Assembly: GCA_004794655.1 (NCBI GenBank)
Contig: SMMW01000020.1
Location: 1,221,001 to 1,285,000 of the forward strand
DNA: 64,000 nt
From: Marisa cornuarietis
Taxonomy: Eukaryota; Mollusca; Gastropoda; Architaenioglossa; Ampullariidae
Direction of reading: 5' to 3'
Shown here: piece after piece, positions 51,901-62,053 of the stretch
Layout: each line of letters begins with the position of its first letter
Position numbering within the stretch: the first letter of the stretch is position 1
Program-made: the position numbers and the translations under genes
The notes under the pieces: model-generated
The model's input: the letters and a program-made list of their open reading frames with translations, nothing else
Databases searched by the model: none
What the model was told of the DNA's origin: nothing

Positions 51901-54535
51901 CTGCTTCACAGATCAAAACATCACGTGGTCTATATTGTATATAGAAGAGGCTACAGGCGTATTATATCAAAACATTATTTTATACAGACACCAGCCACTA
52001 GTATAACAACCTTATATCAAACCAACTTGCTTCACGCAAGAGGCCTGTGTTACTGATGTAAGTGTCATTGTCATACCAATCATTTTTTTTTATATTTCAC
52101 CCGGCTGTAGGTATTATTGCCTTAACCCAAACAACCGATGACTAAACTCTATACAAGGTGTTGTGCTTTACTACGAACTTCCGTTTGTGAATTTTGAACT
52201 CGAGACAATCAAAGCAAGTGGTTGTTTCAGGAATAATTGAGGAATAATTCACGCTAAGTTCAATGTACATGTAAACTTATATAAACTAGTGGTAGGTGTG
52301 GCAAGGAGTCAAATGTACGAGAAGGTCCGATACGTACTTTGCACCAGCTCTCGGCGAATCTCGTAGGCGTTGAAAGAACCAGTCTTTGATCGCTGTCTGG
52401 CCCTCAGTAACCTACAGGACAAGTACAGCGAGTAAAAACTTGAGCAAATAGTCTGTCAAACCCTGCAGGACAAAGTCTCGAGTAGCCAATCTGTCAATCC
52501 CTACGAGAAAAATGGCGATAACTGAAGTCAACAACCTGCCAGCTACCCTTCTGGCTGGTAATTGCCAATGAACTACTTGCTGCCTTCTGCTTGTCAACTC
52601 AGCCAACGCCAAGACATGGCGTGTACTCCCACCACCAGAATATACAGTGGACCAGGAGAAATACAGTCAACATTTCTCCGACAAACATTTCTGCTGTTTG
52701 ATAAACATGCTTATCGAATGCTGTTTACAGATTTGTTTCATTTTATTTTAGTAAAGCCAAATAATAATTTGTAAAGAAAATAAAAAAACAATAAAGGAGT
52801 ACTAGGGCGGAGAAACCATTGCAGAATAACAACTCATAATAATAACAAGCGCCAACTATCAAGACGGCATCACGTAAGTCTCGGTTTTAGTATGCAACGT
52901 AGTCCTGGTAAACACAAGCCGCATGAACTGAACACTGAAATACCTGTACTGAATAACACGAGTGATGGAGGTCATTCTGCTAGAAGGAGTCAATTCTCAT
53001 CTCACTTATTTCGCCATTGCACTTGTTTCACAATAATTCCCACTCACTCACTCACTCACTCACTCACTCACTCACTCACTCACTCACTCACTCACTCACT
53101 CACTCACTCACTCACTCACTCACTCACTCACGTGGTGCGCGTAGGGCGGCCATATTTGACGAGGGCGTCGTTGTCGGCGGCGTCCCGTAGCTCTGTGGCG
53201 GAGAGGTACTGATGAGCTCTGTTGGGCCGGTAGTACAGCGCCCCCTGGTACACGGGTGGGGCGGAGCAGCGACGAGGGTTGAGAGACTCTTTGCTCCACT
53301 TGGCTGTCCCGTTGATGACGTCATGCTAGTGGAAGGAGGAACAGAGAGTCGTTAGCTTGAAACTAGCTACAGTTGTCTTCGTACGCTCTTCGTTGTTGAT
53401 CTTGATTACACGTTACGAATAAACTTCTCTCTGAACTCATTACACATTTTAGAAAAATCTACAACTTTTTGGTAAGGCAATATTTATTATTTATCATTGC
53501 TAGGGGTTTGTGATAAATCGGGCGGCCCGGTGGCGCAACGGATAGGGCCTGTCGCCAATACAGTGAGGGTTGGCTGTCCTGGGTTCAACTCTCGTCTCGG
53601 GCACGCTCTTCTTTCTCTGCATGTAGCATCTGTTTACAAGGCTGGCTGCCTTGCTGTGATATAGCCTTAGCCGTTGGCTCGGCGTAAAACACGAACCCCC
53701 CCCCTCCCTCAATATTTGAACTGACTACTCGTACTAATATCTACTAATATTTAGGTTATGAAGCCAAGCTTTAAGCTTACTACAGATTTTTTAAATAAAC
53801 CTATTCTTAAGCTGGATAAATATTCTTTTGTAAAAACAAGAAATAATTTAATAAGAATAAAGATTTGTTATTCATTGACACATCCCAGACAAGCTCAATT
53901 TGTCTCACATATCACAGTAACTAGTCTACAGCCGACGATCGATGTCCTGGATGAAGACTGATCTAGCGGCAAATTCTTGGTCAGCCAATATTTGAGGTGG
54001 CCGAAACTTCTTGGTAAACCATATGTTGAGGTGGTAACACATTCTTGGATCATATCTGAGGTGGCTGGAGCTTTCTGTGAGGGGGTAAATTTCTCAGTAA
54101 ACCATTTCTTGACCCAGCAAGTAAACCTGCCTAAGGCAATATCAGAGGTGGCTACATAACATTGGTAAACCAGCATCTGAGGGCGCTACAGATTCTTGGT
54201 AAACCAGGATTTGAGCGTGCTACAATCTTGAAGCTTGTTGCAAATTCTTGTTAGGTCAATACCTGGCCTGGTTACAGCTTTCCAGCAAATATTATCTTAA
54301 GGTTGGTTTAAGTTTCAAATCACACTTACCTTTGAAGAGGCGAGGTACTTATTGGTAAGTAGAGGCGATTCACCCGAGTGTGTGGGCTGGCGGTGGGCTT
54401 CAAGAGTCCACGTGGGCGACCCGTGAACCTCTAGGACTTCAGTGTCTAACAAGCGCTCGATGTCTTCGCGAAGCTGGTGTTGGTAGTCACGTGGCTTGTC
54501 GAAGGAATAGATGCCAACGGGCGACCGTTTGTTTT
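44867..54535 (-). CDS. Unrecognised protein, nine-exon gene model (5' incomplete)
   Basis: This is a spliced gene model built by eye. The exons, in transcript order, are 54535-54330, 53325-53132, 52411-52338, 51634-51589, 51050-50979, 50629-50511, 48830-48595, 47247-46822 and 45568-44867. All introns have AG acceptors and GT donors, and every junction preserves the frame through phases 0, 2, 1, 2, 2, 1, 0 and 0, which would be very unlikely by chance. The exons give 690 residues plus a TGA stop. Residues 1-240 are mixed and aromatic-rich and look folded. Residues 240-690 are rich in Glu, Asp, Ser, Pro and Gly and look disordered. I see no signal peptide or membrane segment. The first exon found starts with the last two bases of a codon, so at least one upstream coding exon is missing. 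I do not recognise the family. An axonemal or cytoskeletal protein is possible, but nothing in the sequence proves it. Confidence 0.8.
45856..45912. repeat. (CA)n microsatellite in an intron
   Basis: A run of about 28 units between exons H and I of the nine-exon gene. Confidence 0.95.
46388..46622 (-). mobile_element. tRNA-derived SINE, family C
   Basis: On the minus strand it starts GGGCGCCCGGTTGTCTAGTG, a tRNA-like head. A B-box-like GAGTTCAAATCTC follows about 55 nt on. The body contains GGGCTGGGCGTCGGGGG, and the tail GGTGGAAGCACTTTTCT is shared with the interrupted copy at 29.4/30.4 kb. No convincing target duplication was seen. It lies just upstream of (higher plus coordinates than) the last intron's exon I, outside the exons of the nine-exon gene. 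Confidence 0.75.
46822..47247 (-). CDS. Exon H of the nine-exon gene
   Basis: This exon is 426 nt, 142 codons, phase 0 at both ends. The acceptor is cgtcttttcag and the donor is gtgagt, followed at once by a (CT)n run. It encodes residues 316-457, starting MQGSAEDSAYDSQQPPPSP. A Pro/Glu/Lys stretch (EPEQPRPEPEPKLAPAPKRR) is followed by a short apolar island (ILVDRSVNVPSIVGSYLA) and an acidic Gly/Asp/Lys tail. Because it begins with ATG it could also be an alternative transcript start. Confidence 0.7.
48595..48830 (-). CDS. Exon G of the nine-exon gene, start of the disordered tail
   Basis: This exon is 236 nt. Acceptor tgcctgttccag fits the phase left by exon F and gives DSPRSDVDEGSAPVV. An in-frame ATG lies 17 nt upstream, before this acceptor, and is probably intronic. 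The exon encodes residues 238-315: a Pro/Ala/Thr-rich part, then a charged helix-like segment (EQEQAVVEEIIKWPQR). The donor at 48594 (gtcagc) was chosen because it is the phase-0 site that joins to exon H; it is the weakest junction in the model. Confidence 0.65.
48890..49325. repeat. About 50-bp minisatellite in an intron, 8-9 units
   Basis: Units contain ACGTCATTTCATGCGTCATT and CACATGTCATCATATGTATC. It lies in the 1.68-kb intron between exons F and G of the nine-exon gene. Confidence 0.9.
49634..49755. repeat. 40-bp tandem repeat in the same intron, about 3 units
   Basis: Unit ACCTTAGTGACATTGTGCAC ATAGTTTGTCAGTAGTTTGG; the third copy has a short insertion. Confidence 0.9.
50511..50629 (-). 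CDS. Exon F of the nine-exon gene
   Basis: This exon is 119 nt, with acceptor ttcactgttcag and donor gtaaatcga. It encodes residues 198-236, including AHCLDARSLTQYGVYLPRCN and PLGWFVLEQRLAEMADGSP. It is the last exon of the ordered-looking part and ends one base into an Asp codon. The other two acceptor frames soon meet stops, so the frame is forced. Confidence 0.78.
50979..51050 (-). CDS. Exon E of the nine-exon gene
   Basis: This exon is 72 nt, with a strong pyrimidine-rich acceptor (gtctttttttccag) and donor gtaggttac. It encodes residues 174-196 (FVQNHTDIDGEPFHYFVTGA then RYN). Phase is 2 at both ends. The aromatic content suggests a folded segment. Confidence 0.77.
51589..51634 (-). CDS. 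Exon D of the nine-exon gene (46-nt micro-exon)
   Basis: This short exon lies between acceptor ttttctggcag and donor gtaggtgtc. It encodes residues 159-172 (MEEIKNGSIFSNPK). It is supported mainly by the frame match: two bases complete the Arg codon from exon C, and its last two bases plus the first base of exon E give Asp. Confidence 0.7.
52338..52411 (-). CDS. Exon C of the nine-exon gene
   Basis: This exon is 74 nt, with acceptor cttgtcctgtag and donor gtacgtatc. It encodes residues 134-157 (LLRARQRSKTGSFNAYEIRR then ELVQ), a basic stretch followed by a probable helix. Its first base completes the Thr codon of exon B and its last base opens an Arg codon completed by exon D. Confidence 0.75.
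53040..53131. repeat. (CACT)n microsatellite, about 23 units, overlapping a splice donor
   Basis: On the minus strand this is (GTGA)n. Its first unit, at 53131, is the donor of exon B of the nine-exon gene. Confidence 0.95.
53132..53325 (-). CDS. Exon B of the nine-exon gene
   Basis: This exon is 194 nt, with acceptor cttccactag and donor gtgagtgag. It starts in phase 0 and ends two bases into a Thr codon. It encodes residues 69-132, including KWSKESLNPRRCSAPPVYQG and ALYYRPNRAHQYLSATELRD. Its donor is the first unit of a (GTGA)n microsatellite. An ATG-initiated frame on the same strand at this place is only a shadow; the frame used here is the one that joins to both neighbouring exons. Confidence 0.78.
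53521..53705 (+). mobile_element. tRNA-derived SINE, family B, sharing its 3' end with the LINE
   Basis: The head reads GGCCCGGTGGCGCAACGG, with an A-box-like TGGCGCAACGG and a B box GGTTCAACTCT near 53582. The body contains CTGCATGTAGCATCTG and ACAAGGCTGGCTGCCTTG. The 3' end at 53657-53691 is colinear, without gaps, with the 3' end of the LINE (25489-25523, minus strand): 27 of 35 positions agree. The element sits in the intron between exons A and B of the nine-exon gene, opposite to its direction. Confidence 0.85.
53965..54290. repeat. Degenerate about 40-bp tandem repeat in an intron
   Basis: Units approximate TTCTTGGTAAACCA followed by ATTTGAGGTGGCTACA. It lies in the intron between exons A and B. 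Confidence 0.7.
54330..54535 (-). CDS. Exon A (first exon found) of the nine-exon gene
   Basis: This exon is 206 nt and lies between acceptor tgctggcag and donor gtaagtgtg. It starts with two bases of a split codon and ends in phase 0. It encodes residues 1-68, beginning NKRSPVGIYSFDKPRDYQ, with a charged, probably helical stretch (QLREDIERLLDTEV) in the middle. No ATG in this frame can serve as the start, so the true start lies upstream. Confidence 0.75.
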
Positions 54536-54608
54536 CTGCCAGCAAAATTCAATCAAAATATTTGCCCGTACATGCAGTTACAACCCCCGCTGCTCTAACA
54601 TATGGCAG

Positions 54609-54765
54609 GGATATATATATATATATATGTCACATAATATATATATATATAGGTTTGTAGCTTGGGCTAAATGTGAGAAAGGGGGCCGCACACACACACA
54701 TATATATAACACACACACACACACACATATATATATAATACACACATATATATATATATAGTGAA
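54609..54765. repeat. (AT)n/(CA)n compound microsatellite
   Basis: Alternating AT and CA runs just upstream of exon A of the nine-exon gene. Confidence 0.92.
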
Positions 54766-56674
54766 AACCGCATTGTCTCAAACAGATCATATATCATATA
54801 TAACGATAAATCTTTCTGATTTATTATAATAAATATCCTAAAAAGTATTAGTATCTATATTATTTAAAGAGACATACACACGCATTCATCCAATCATTAA
54901 AGACACAGAAGATAATATAACGTTAATGTTAGCTTCTTGAAAACTGTCATAAATATAGACTAAACGCTTGAATCCACTGTTTATACAGACAGAGAGAGAC
55001 TGTGTGTATATGTGTGTGAGTGAGAGAGAGAGAGAGAGACAAAAACAGAGAGATATCAGAGTTCATATTGTGCGAGGGAAAAATAAAACAAGAAGAACCA
55101 AAGTGTGAGAATGGCAGTACAGGAAGATTTGACAGCCAGTCGTCCGAGCGTCTCCGAGGTTTTGAAAACTTTGGTGCGGGGATTTCATGTTATAAAACTA
55201 ATAGCCTCTATCTTTCCTGCCCTGAAACAATCCCTGCACCACACTTCGAGAAGTATCCTAGGTACGCCCCCCCCCCCCACTGCAGTTCCCCAGGTGTGGG
55301 TAACAGGGTTGTCTAGTTCATCGGCAGGTGAGAAATCAGTCTTTTCATTTATCAGCTTGGGATCTTGTGGAAGTCCTGGCTGTTGCATGTGGGTAGGTAG
55401 CAAATATTTGTAACTTGTTTGTTACAAGCAGGCGTCTCTGTCCCACAGTTCTATTGAGGGTCTTTCATACCGCGAGACAGATAATGATTGTGATTGTTGA
55501 GCTCCCTACACCCCGCTGTGACAAACAGCAATACGCGACTGTAGTAACCAAGCAGACCAAATCGTACATTAAGAATGGGGTGAGCTGAGTTCACTGGCCC
55601 GAGTAACCTGTGTGTTCAGACAACCCAGCCTGAAGGGTTGGAAACAACTTACAACTATACAAACCAGCAAACACTTTGTAGGTATCAGAATTTTCGTTGG
55701 ACTGGGGTTGACAGCCATTGCCAAGAAGAAAACACACTCACACAAAGAGACAGAGGGAGAGAGAGAGGTAAGAAAAGGAAAGAATTACTGTAACCTTGAA
55801 ACAAGATCAGACCTGTTAATGTTACAACACCAGTCAAACTGTGTCCACTCCACACTGTTGTAATATTGGCGATGCAGCAAACGAGATACTTGACACTTGC
55901 AGGACAAAGTAACAGACGCCAACACCACCCAAGGACACGTGCCGGGACCACATGGCCACCCTGTACACTGGTTTGTACACTGTGCACGTGCCTCAGTTAC
56001 CTGAACCTGCACCTGTCTGTCTCCAAACACTTTGGTACACAGAGCTACAGACATTCACTTCTGTCTCCAAACACTTTGCTACACAGAGCTACAGAATGTA
56101 CATACAGCCATTCACCTCTGGAAAGTACCCCAGCAATACCTTACCTCACAAGGTGTATTGAACAACAAATAACAACATACGCGTGCAGATAAAGCGAGAT
56201 TTATAAAAATGTTCCTAGATTTGAACCGACATGCCCCAGTGTGGATCCAATTGTTGTGCTTGACAATACCATTAAACTTTTTTTTTTTTGCAATTCTTTA
56301 AATGTTTATTCAAATTATTGGTGACATTATGACTGACCAAAAGAGATGTCACAAAACCGATGTTCAGAATACTGTTATTCTTCCTGTGGGGACATTCTAT
56401 TGCATTACTGTACAACTTTGCTCCCCATTTCCTGCCGATGCATCAGATGTCGACAATTGTTACAGGTCGTCAACATTTACATCTCAAAACATTTCCCTGC
56501 TAACGCTGGCACGCCATCTTGTAAATATTTTCAGCATTATTGGCAGTTTGCTTTAATTCTATTCTTATCCCTCATTTTTTAAATGTTTTTTATCTTTCTA
56601 TTTCGCTATTCATATTTTATTTAGAAGTTGTCTTACGTGAAAAAAAATCTGTCTTGTCTTGAATTACACACAAG

Positions 56675-56932
56675 ATGGCTGACCTAGACGCGTTCCATCA
56701 CATCTCATACATAGAGTCGACAGAAAACTGTTTTTACTCTTGTTATCACTTGCTGTGCTGCCAGTGCCCACGTGTACAGAACGACCCTCGCGTGAAACCG
56801 CGCCGACAAATACGTCGACCCTTTGCTGATCTCCTCGACACACTGTTTGCTCCCCCCCCCTTTCCTTTTCCTCCGTATGAGACTAAAAAATATTTGCGTA
56901 TTGATTGCAGTGGAAGTGAAACTGCAGAATAA
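56675..56932 (+). CDS. Possible small ORF with good start context (85 aa)
   Basis: ACAAGATGGCTGACC is a good eukaryotic start context. The frame then gives MADLDAFHHISYIESTENC and a Pro/Phe-rich end. I recognise no family. It could be a first exon or chance; it lies in an otherwise empty stretch upstream of the nine-exon gene, on the opposite strand. Confidence 0.18.
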   Translation: MADLDAFHHISYIESTENCFYSCYHLLCCQCPRVQNDPRVKPRRQIRRPFADLLDTLFAPPPFPFPPYETKKYLRIDCSGSETAE

Positions 56933-57392
56933 ACATGTCGACGAAGCCGACATTAGAGGACGTTGTGAAAACGATTCGCCATGTTTGACAGGTTTCAACC
57001 ATTAGACAACTTTTACAGCATCGACTGGAATCCAGAAAATTTAATGAATGAATCAAAGATGACCAACCTGCTTCTTTTCACTATCAATCCACTATTAACA
57101 TCACAAACACAGCAAATTCGTTATGGCTCTCCATTATTCGCAACACAAATACAACAAATACATCAGGACAACCAGTCGTCAGCAAATCTGTTATTGTCAG
57201 TGATGGATCCATATCTGTCTTCTGTGTAATAGTTCTTTTAAAATGTGCGACCTATATATATATATATATTTTTTTACTTTCCTGGTGTTTTATCTATTTA
57301 TTTACTTTATTTTTTCTTATTATTTTTTATTTATTTTGTTTTTGCTGGGCAATGAGCATTCTTCTGAATGGATACCTGCGCATTACAAATGG

Positions 57393-57393
57393 A

Positions 57394-57475
<82 letters not shown>
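57393..57475. repeat. (ATC)n microsatellite, about 27 units
   Basis: A pure trinucleotide run. It gives poly-Ser, poly-His and poly-Ile frames that are not evidence of genes. Confidence 0.97.
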
Positions 57476-59365
57476 TATCTAAACTTCAAAACCGCAAATT
57501 TAAAAGAATCGATGCACAGTGTATTTATATTGTCATGTTTGAAAACTCCAGAAATCCACTTTCAATAATCAAAATCATTAGCAAGAATATTTTCAGCCTG
57601 TTGGACAGACGCTGAGCAAATTGAATTTTGCATTGACATTCTTCTCATTTTTATTCGCTAAGTTTGCGTGGAAGGTGAAGGTGGAACAAGTTACTGGTAA
57701 CCTTCAGGGCACATGGCCAGGGCTTTAATTGCAGCCAGAAAATTCCACTCAGCCAGTCTTTTGAGAAAAGGTTTGTTTGCTGGACACTCGTACCTTGAGT
57801 TATAACCTCCCTCTGACCAGTGTGTCATCGCTTGGGGGACGTTGAGATGGCGGTTATCGACTCGCCGTTAAATGAAGCAGACTATTCCAGAAAACTGAGC
57901 ATGAAAGTGTTTCCATAGCAGACATGAACAGCAGACGACAAAACACGAACATCGACAAGTCAGGTGCACGTGCCAAGGACCTTTTACTATTAAAAAAATT
58001 CTCTAATCTTTTTGCTTACGCGCGCACTGCGGTCGAGAAAACCAGCAAAGGACTCTTCGCCGATGGTCGTAATTTTGGCAAGAAATAAAATTCTGGTCTA
58101 CTTCTGGACTTGGCTCATACGAATGCGATATCTAAACTTAACTGGTGATGCGGTTTAATTGCCAGCACAACCACCGAATTGGATTAAAGCAAGAAAGGAA
58201 TGAGCTGCTTTCTTTTCCAGAATCGAGCGTGTAACTACCTTTGTCATCACTGTTCGTCATTGCACGTGAGTGTTTAGTCGCCAATCTGAACATCACTAAT
58301 TCCTGTGGGATTCTCTTCCTATTTGAATGTTATCCCGGTACCAATAACTTGCTCTGCATCGTTGGTCATCTTAGATGTACCACGGGGGTCGCCCATAGAA
58401 CAGGACGCAGCTCTGAGAACAATTGTCTGGCGGTGTTCAGACACCAAGACCTGCTCCAACACTGTCGTCGTTTGGGCAATGCGTGCATTTAGCGTATTTA
58501 TGTTTGCTATTTTCAATATAAAGTGTAAGCTTGCGGTCTTAACTTTAGCTGTCTTGGATACAATACAGAACAGTTATGTCGGTCCCAAGGAAAAAGTTTC
58601 TCACATTTTTATGATTCACCCGCCATTCAAAACGAAAAAGGACCTCAGCCGGCTTTTATCCAGCAACATTTAGTACCACGGCTGTGGGATTTCTTGACAC
58701 CCTGGGCGATGAACTGGAAAATCATGATGCCCCAGTTCCCATCAAACCCTTGAGCAGTTCGCATTATTCGTTACCTTTTGAATTGTTGCAACTAGTGCTC
58801 TCTGTAGTAGAGACTTGCAAGAGGGAATAATCAATTGGTTTAGTTAACTGTTTAACTTATTGGTTAGAACCTATACACCTTAGCCGCTTGCCACTACAAT
58901 CAAAGACTCTGGGAAAGAAATAAAAGTGTCACTCAGTGAATGTCCTTTCCCCTGGGATCACGAAGCAAAGGTCGGGTAAATGTTCTTTGATAGCTAAAGG
59001 CGAGTAAGTGTAGTGTCAGAATGTTCAATGTGGCTTTATTTGTGTCGTCCGATATATTCATGTGAAGTCGGTCAGAAAATCCCGTCTAATCTCCTTAGCT
59101 AGCTATTCCTCACATCACTAGCTACACTGGCTATAGCTGCTTTCATACACAGCTAACCACACGAACTGCCCTCCCCCTTCCCCACAGACATCTAGCCACA
59201 CTGGGGTATGGTCTCCTACACATGTAGGCACTGTGGACCTTGATGCTGGAAATACTGGCATCGGTTTCCAGGCCAACAGTCAGCGAGACTCCATTTCAGG
59301 TGTCAGACCAGAAAGTCAGCAAGTCAGGCCAAGGGCTGGTGGTTCTTCCTCGCCTCATCCCTACA

Positions 59366-59636
59366 GGGGAAGCGGATGGCCGAGTGGTTAGAGCGCTGGC
59401 GTCCGAACCGAGAGCACGCTGGTTCAATTCCCGATAAGCGCAGCAAACTTCCCCCAGTCGACCCAGCTGACGGGAATGGGTACCTGACTCCATAGATGGT
59501 TGGGGAAGGTAAGGCAGCGAGGGAGAGGAGATTGGCACCACCCTCCTGTAAAAGCTGGCCCCGAGAAAAGTGGGGTCTCTAACACCTCACTCCCCTACGA
59601 TCTGAAAGGTCATGGGATGACCTTTACCTTTACTTA
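59366..59636 (+). mobile_element. tRNA-derived SINE, family A, with 10-bp target duplication
   Basis: A 271-bp element flanked by perfect CATCCCTACA repeats (59356-59365 and 59637-59646). The head has A box TGGCCGAGTGG and B box GGTTCAATTCC, about 45 nt apart, resembling a Leu/Ser-type tRNA. The end is CT- and A-rich (GACCTTTACCTTTACT). Intact ends and duplication suggest a fairly recent insertion. Confidence 0.88.
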
Positions 59637-59865
59637 CATCCCTACACTGCGATGGACTGATGACTATCATGGCAGTCATTTTTTCGGCAACTACAGCCCC
59701 CTTCCCAGCAGTTATCTCCCCTTTGTAGATAGTTGTTTGGCCCTTTTATACCTTTCTTTCTAGGGAAAACAAAACAATTAAGAACAAGTCAAACTTAAAG
59801 CATCAAGCAAAATACAACTAGTGTTTTAGAGACACCCATTACTGTCATACTTCGCCCTCAAAATA

Positions 59866-59866
59866 A

Positions 59867-59918
<52 letters not shown>

Positions 59919-60754
59919 CCCCCTCTCTCACACACACACACACCACCACCACACACACACTCTCTCTCTCTCACACACACACACACCACTCCCTCCCTCT
60001 CTCACACACACACACACACTCTCTCTCTCTCTACACACACACACACACTCACTCACTCCCTCTCTCACACACACACACACTCACCACCACCCTCTCTCAC
60101 ACACACACACACACTCACCCCCTCTCTCTCTCTCCACTCACCCCTCTCTCTCACACACACTCACCACCTCCCTCTCTCTCTCTCACACACACACTCTCAC
60201 CCCTTCTCTCTCTCACACACACACTCACCCCCTCTCTCTCTCACACACACACTCACACACACACACACTCTCCACCCCTCTCTCACACACACACACACAC
60301 TCACCACCCTCTCTCTCTTCACACACACACTCACCTCTCTCACACACACACTCACTCACACACACTCTCTCTCTCACACACACTCACACACTCACCCCCT
60401 CACACACACTCACCCCTCTCACACACACACTCACCCCTTCTCTCTCACACACACACACACACACTCACCCCTTCTCTCTCTCACACACACTCACCCCCTC
60501 TCTCTCTCACACACACTCACCCCTCTCTCCCACCACACTCACTCTCTCTCACACACACACTCACCCCCTCTCTCTCTCACACACACACTCACCCCTTCTC
60601 TCTCACACACACACCCTCTCTCACACACACTCACCCCTTCTCTCTCTCACACACACACTCACCCCCTCTCTCTCTCACACACACACACTCACCCCCTCTC
60701 TCTCACACACACACTCACCCCTCCTCTCTCTCACACACACACTCACCACCACCC

Positions 60755-60793
<39 letters not shown>

Positions 60794-60827
60794 TCAGCCT
60801 CTCTCTCTCACACACACACCACCACCA

Positions 60828-60861
<34 letters not shown>

Positions 60862-60865
60862 CAGA
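59866..60865. repeat. 1-kb compound (CA)n/(CT)n array
   Basis: Short CA runs and CT runs alternate, with CACTCACCCC between many of them. The pattern CTCTCTCTCACACACACACT recurs with variable lengths, so it behaves like a minisatellite of about 25-30 bp built from two microsatellites. Confidence 0.95.
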
Positions 60866-61455
60866 GAGAGGGGGGATATACCGATAATACAATCCATCTT
60901 AATACAAAACTGACATCAAATATTGAAGATATAATGATTAACTTAAATTTCAATCTTATTTCCTTCCCTTTCGGCGAAACGGCAGTGCCGTAAATAAGTT
61001 ACTATGGGAAGGAGGTCGCAGGCCGGTCACAGGAAGTCATTAGACACGTTGTGCCAACCCCTCTCCCAGACAGGTCACAAGAGGTCATTAGACACGTTGT
61101 GCCAACCATTCTCCCTGCCGCAGATTTTCCATCGGTGTTGCCAAACATTTCGCTTGATGACAGGGCGTGTTACTTGTTTACGACTCGCATCATATACTTT
61201 TTAACATTCACTGACAAGACAGGAAATCTTGTTGTTACTGGGGGTGCAGTTGATTTTCTCTTCGTTTGTTCCACATTTTCTATTTGTTTCCTTCTTGTTT
61301 GCTTGTTTTTTTTTTATTCTTTCTCTTCCTTTGGTGCGTGAGACAAGTTTTGACAAAGCAAGTTGTTTCTTTCTACCCATTACTGTTGTTATTGTGATTA
61401 TTTGTGACTCAGGCTGTGTACACAGCCAAGGCTCTCACAAACATAACACAAATGT

Positions 61456-61471
61456 TAACGCGCGCGCGCGT

Positions 61472-61514
<43 letters not shown>
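61456..61514. repeat. (CG)n-(CA)n alternating purine-pyrimidine tract
   Basis: ACGCGCGCGCGCGTACG is followed by about 20 CA units. Confidence 0.93.
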
Positions 61515-61518
<4 letters not shown>

Positions 61519-61807
61519 GACACAGGCATACACGAGCAAGCACACGTGAGCGCATACACAGATACAGACACAAACACAGACTTTTACAGATAGTAGCCCA
61601 CGTGAAAGACAGACGGACAAAAATAAAAGACGACGCACTCAAATGAACCCAGCTGTTCAGGTGTGCCCAGGTTAGAGAGGTTCTGAAATATTGATACCCG
61701 GGGTGAACGGCAGCTGTCAGTGGAGGGAAGCTCCTTTGGTTTCCAAGACAAGAGGTCGGTTGGATGGTAATGTTATCCTTCTTTTCATTGATTTTTTTTC
61801 GTCCATT

Positions 61808-62053
61808 AAGGGTGGCTAGAGCAATTGTTTTCTAGACAGGATGCGACCACACTACCCAGTTCGATACCCGTATGGCGCGTCGTACTGCCCACAGTCCACC
61901 CAGCTGGTGAATGACATTCACGTGAACCTCACAAAGTGCTGAGGCAGGAAGATGATCAAAGGAAAGGAGATGGCCCCAAGATGAGTGAGGCTCTAACACT
62001 TCACTGCCTAACGATCACAAGGTTAGGGGACTACCTTGACCTTTTTCACCTTT
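61808..62053 (+). mobile_element. Diverged SINE, family A
   Basis: The 3' half aligns with the SINE at 59366-59636: GGAGATGGCCCCAAGATGAG, then TCTAACACTTCACTGCC, AACGATC and CCTTGACCTTT in the same order. A B-box-like AGTTCGATACCC lies near 61859; the A box is eroded. No target duplication was seen, so it is an older copy. Confidence 0.7.

Larger units (their letters stand above)
54766..59355. other. No firm gene; upstream exons of the nine-exon gene may lie here
   Basis: Exon A needs a preceding exon ending one base into a codon. I searched the minus strand by eye for a donor in the right phase and found none convincing. Confidence 0.4.

Noticed and set aside
53124..53324. Minus-strand frame starting MTSSTGQPSG
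   Set aside because: It overlaps exon B in the wrong frame; only the neighbouring frame joins to exons A and C.
57243..57615. Frames with long poly-Ser, poly-His or poly-Ile
   Set aside because: They are the three frames of the (ATC)n microsatellite.
59366..59440. A possible tRNA-Leu/Ser gene
   Set aside because: It has A and B boxes, but the acceptor stem does not pair and it continues into a SINE body flanked by a target duplication.
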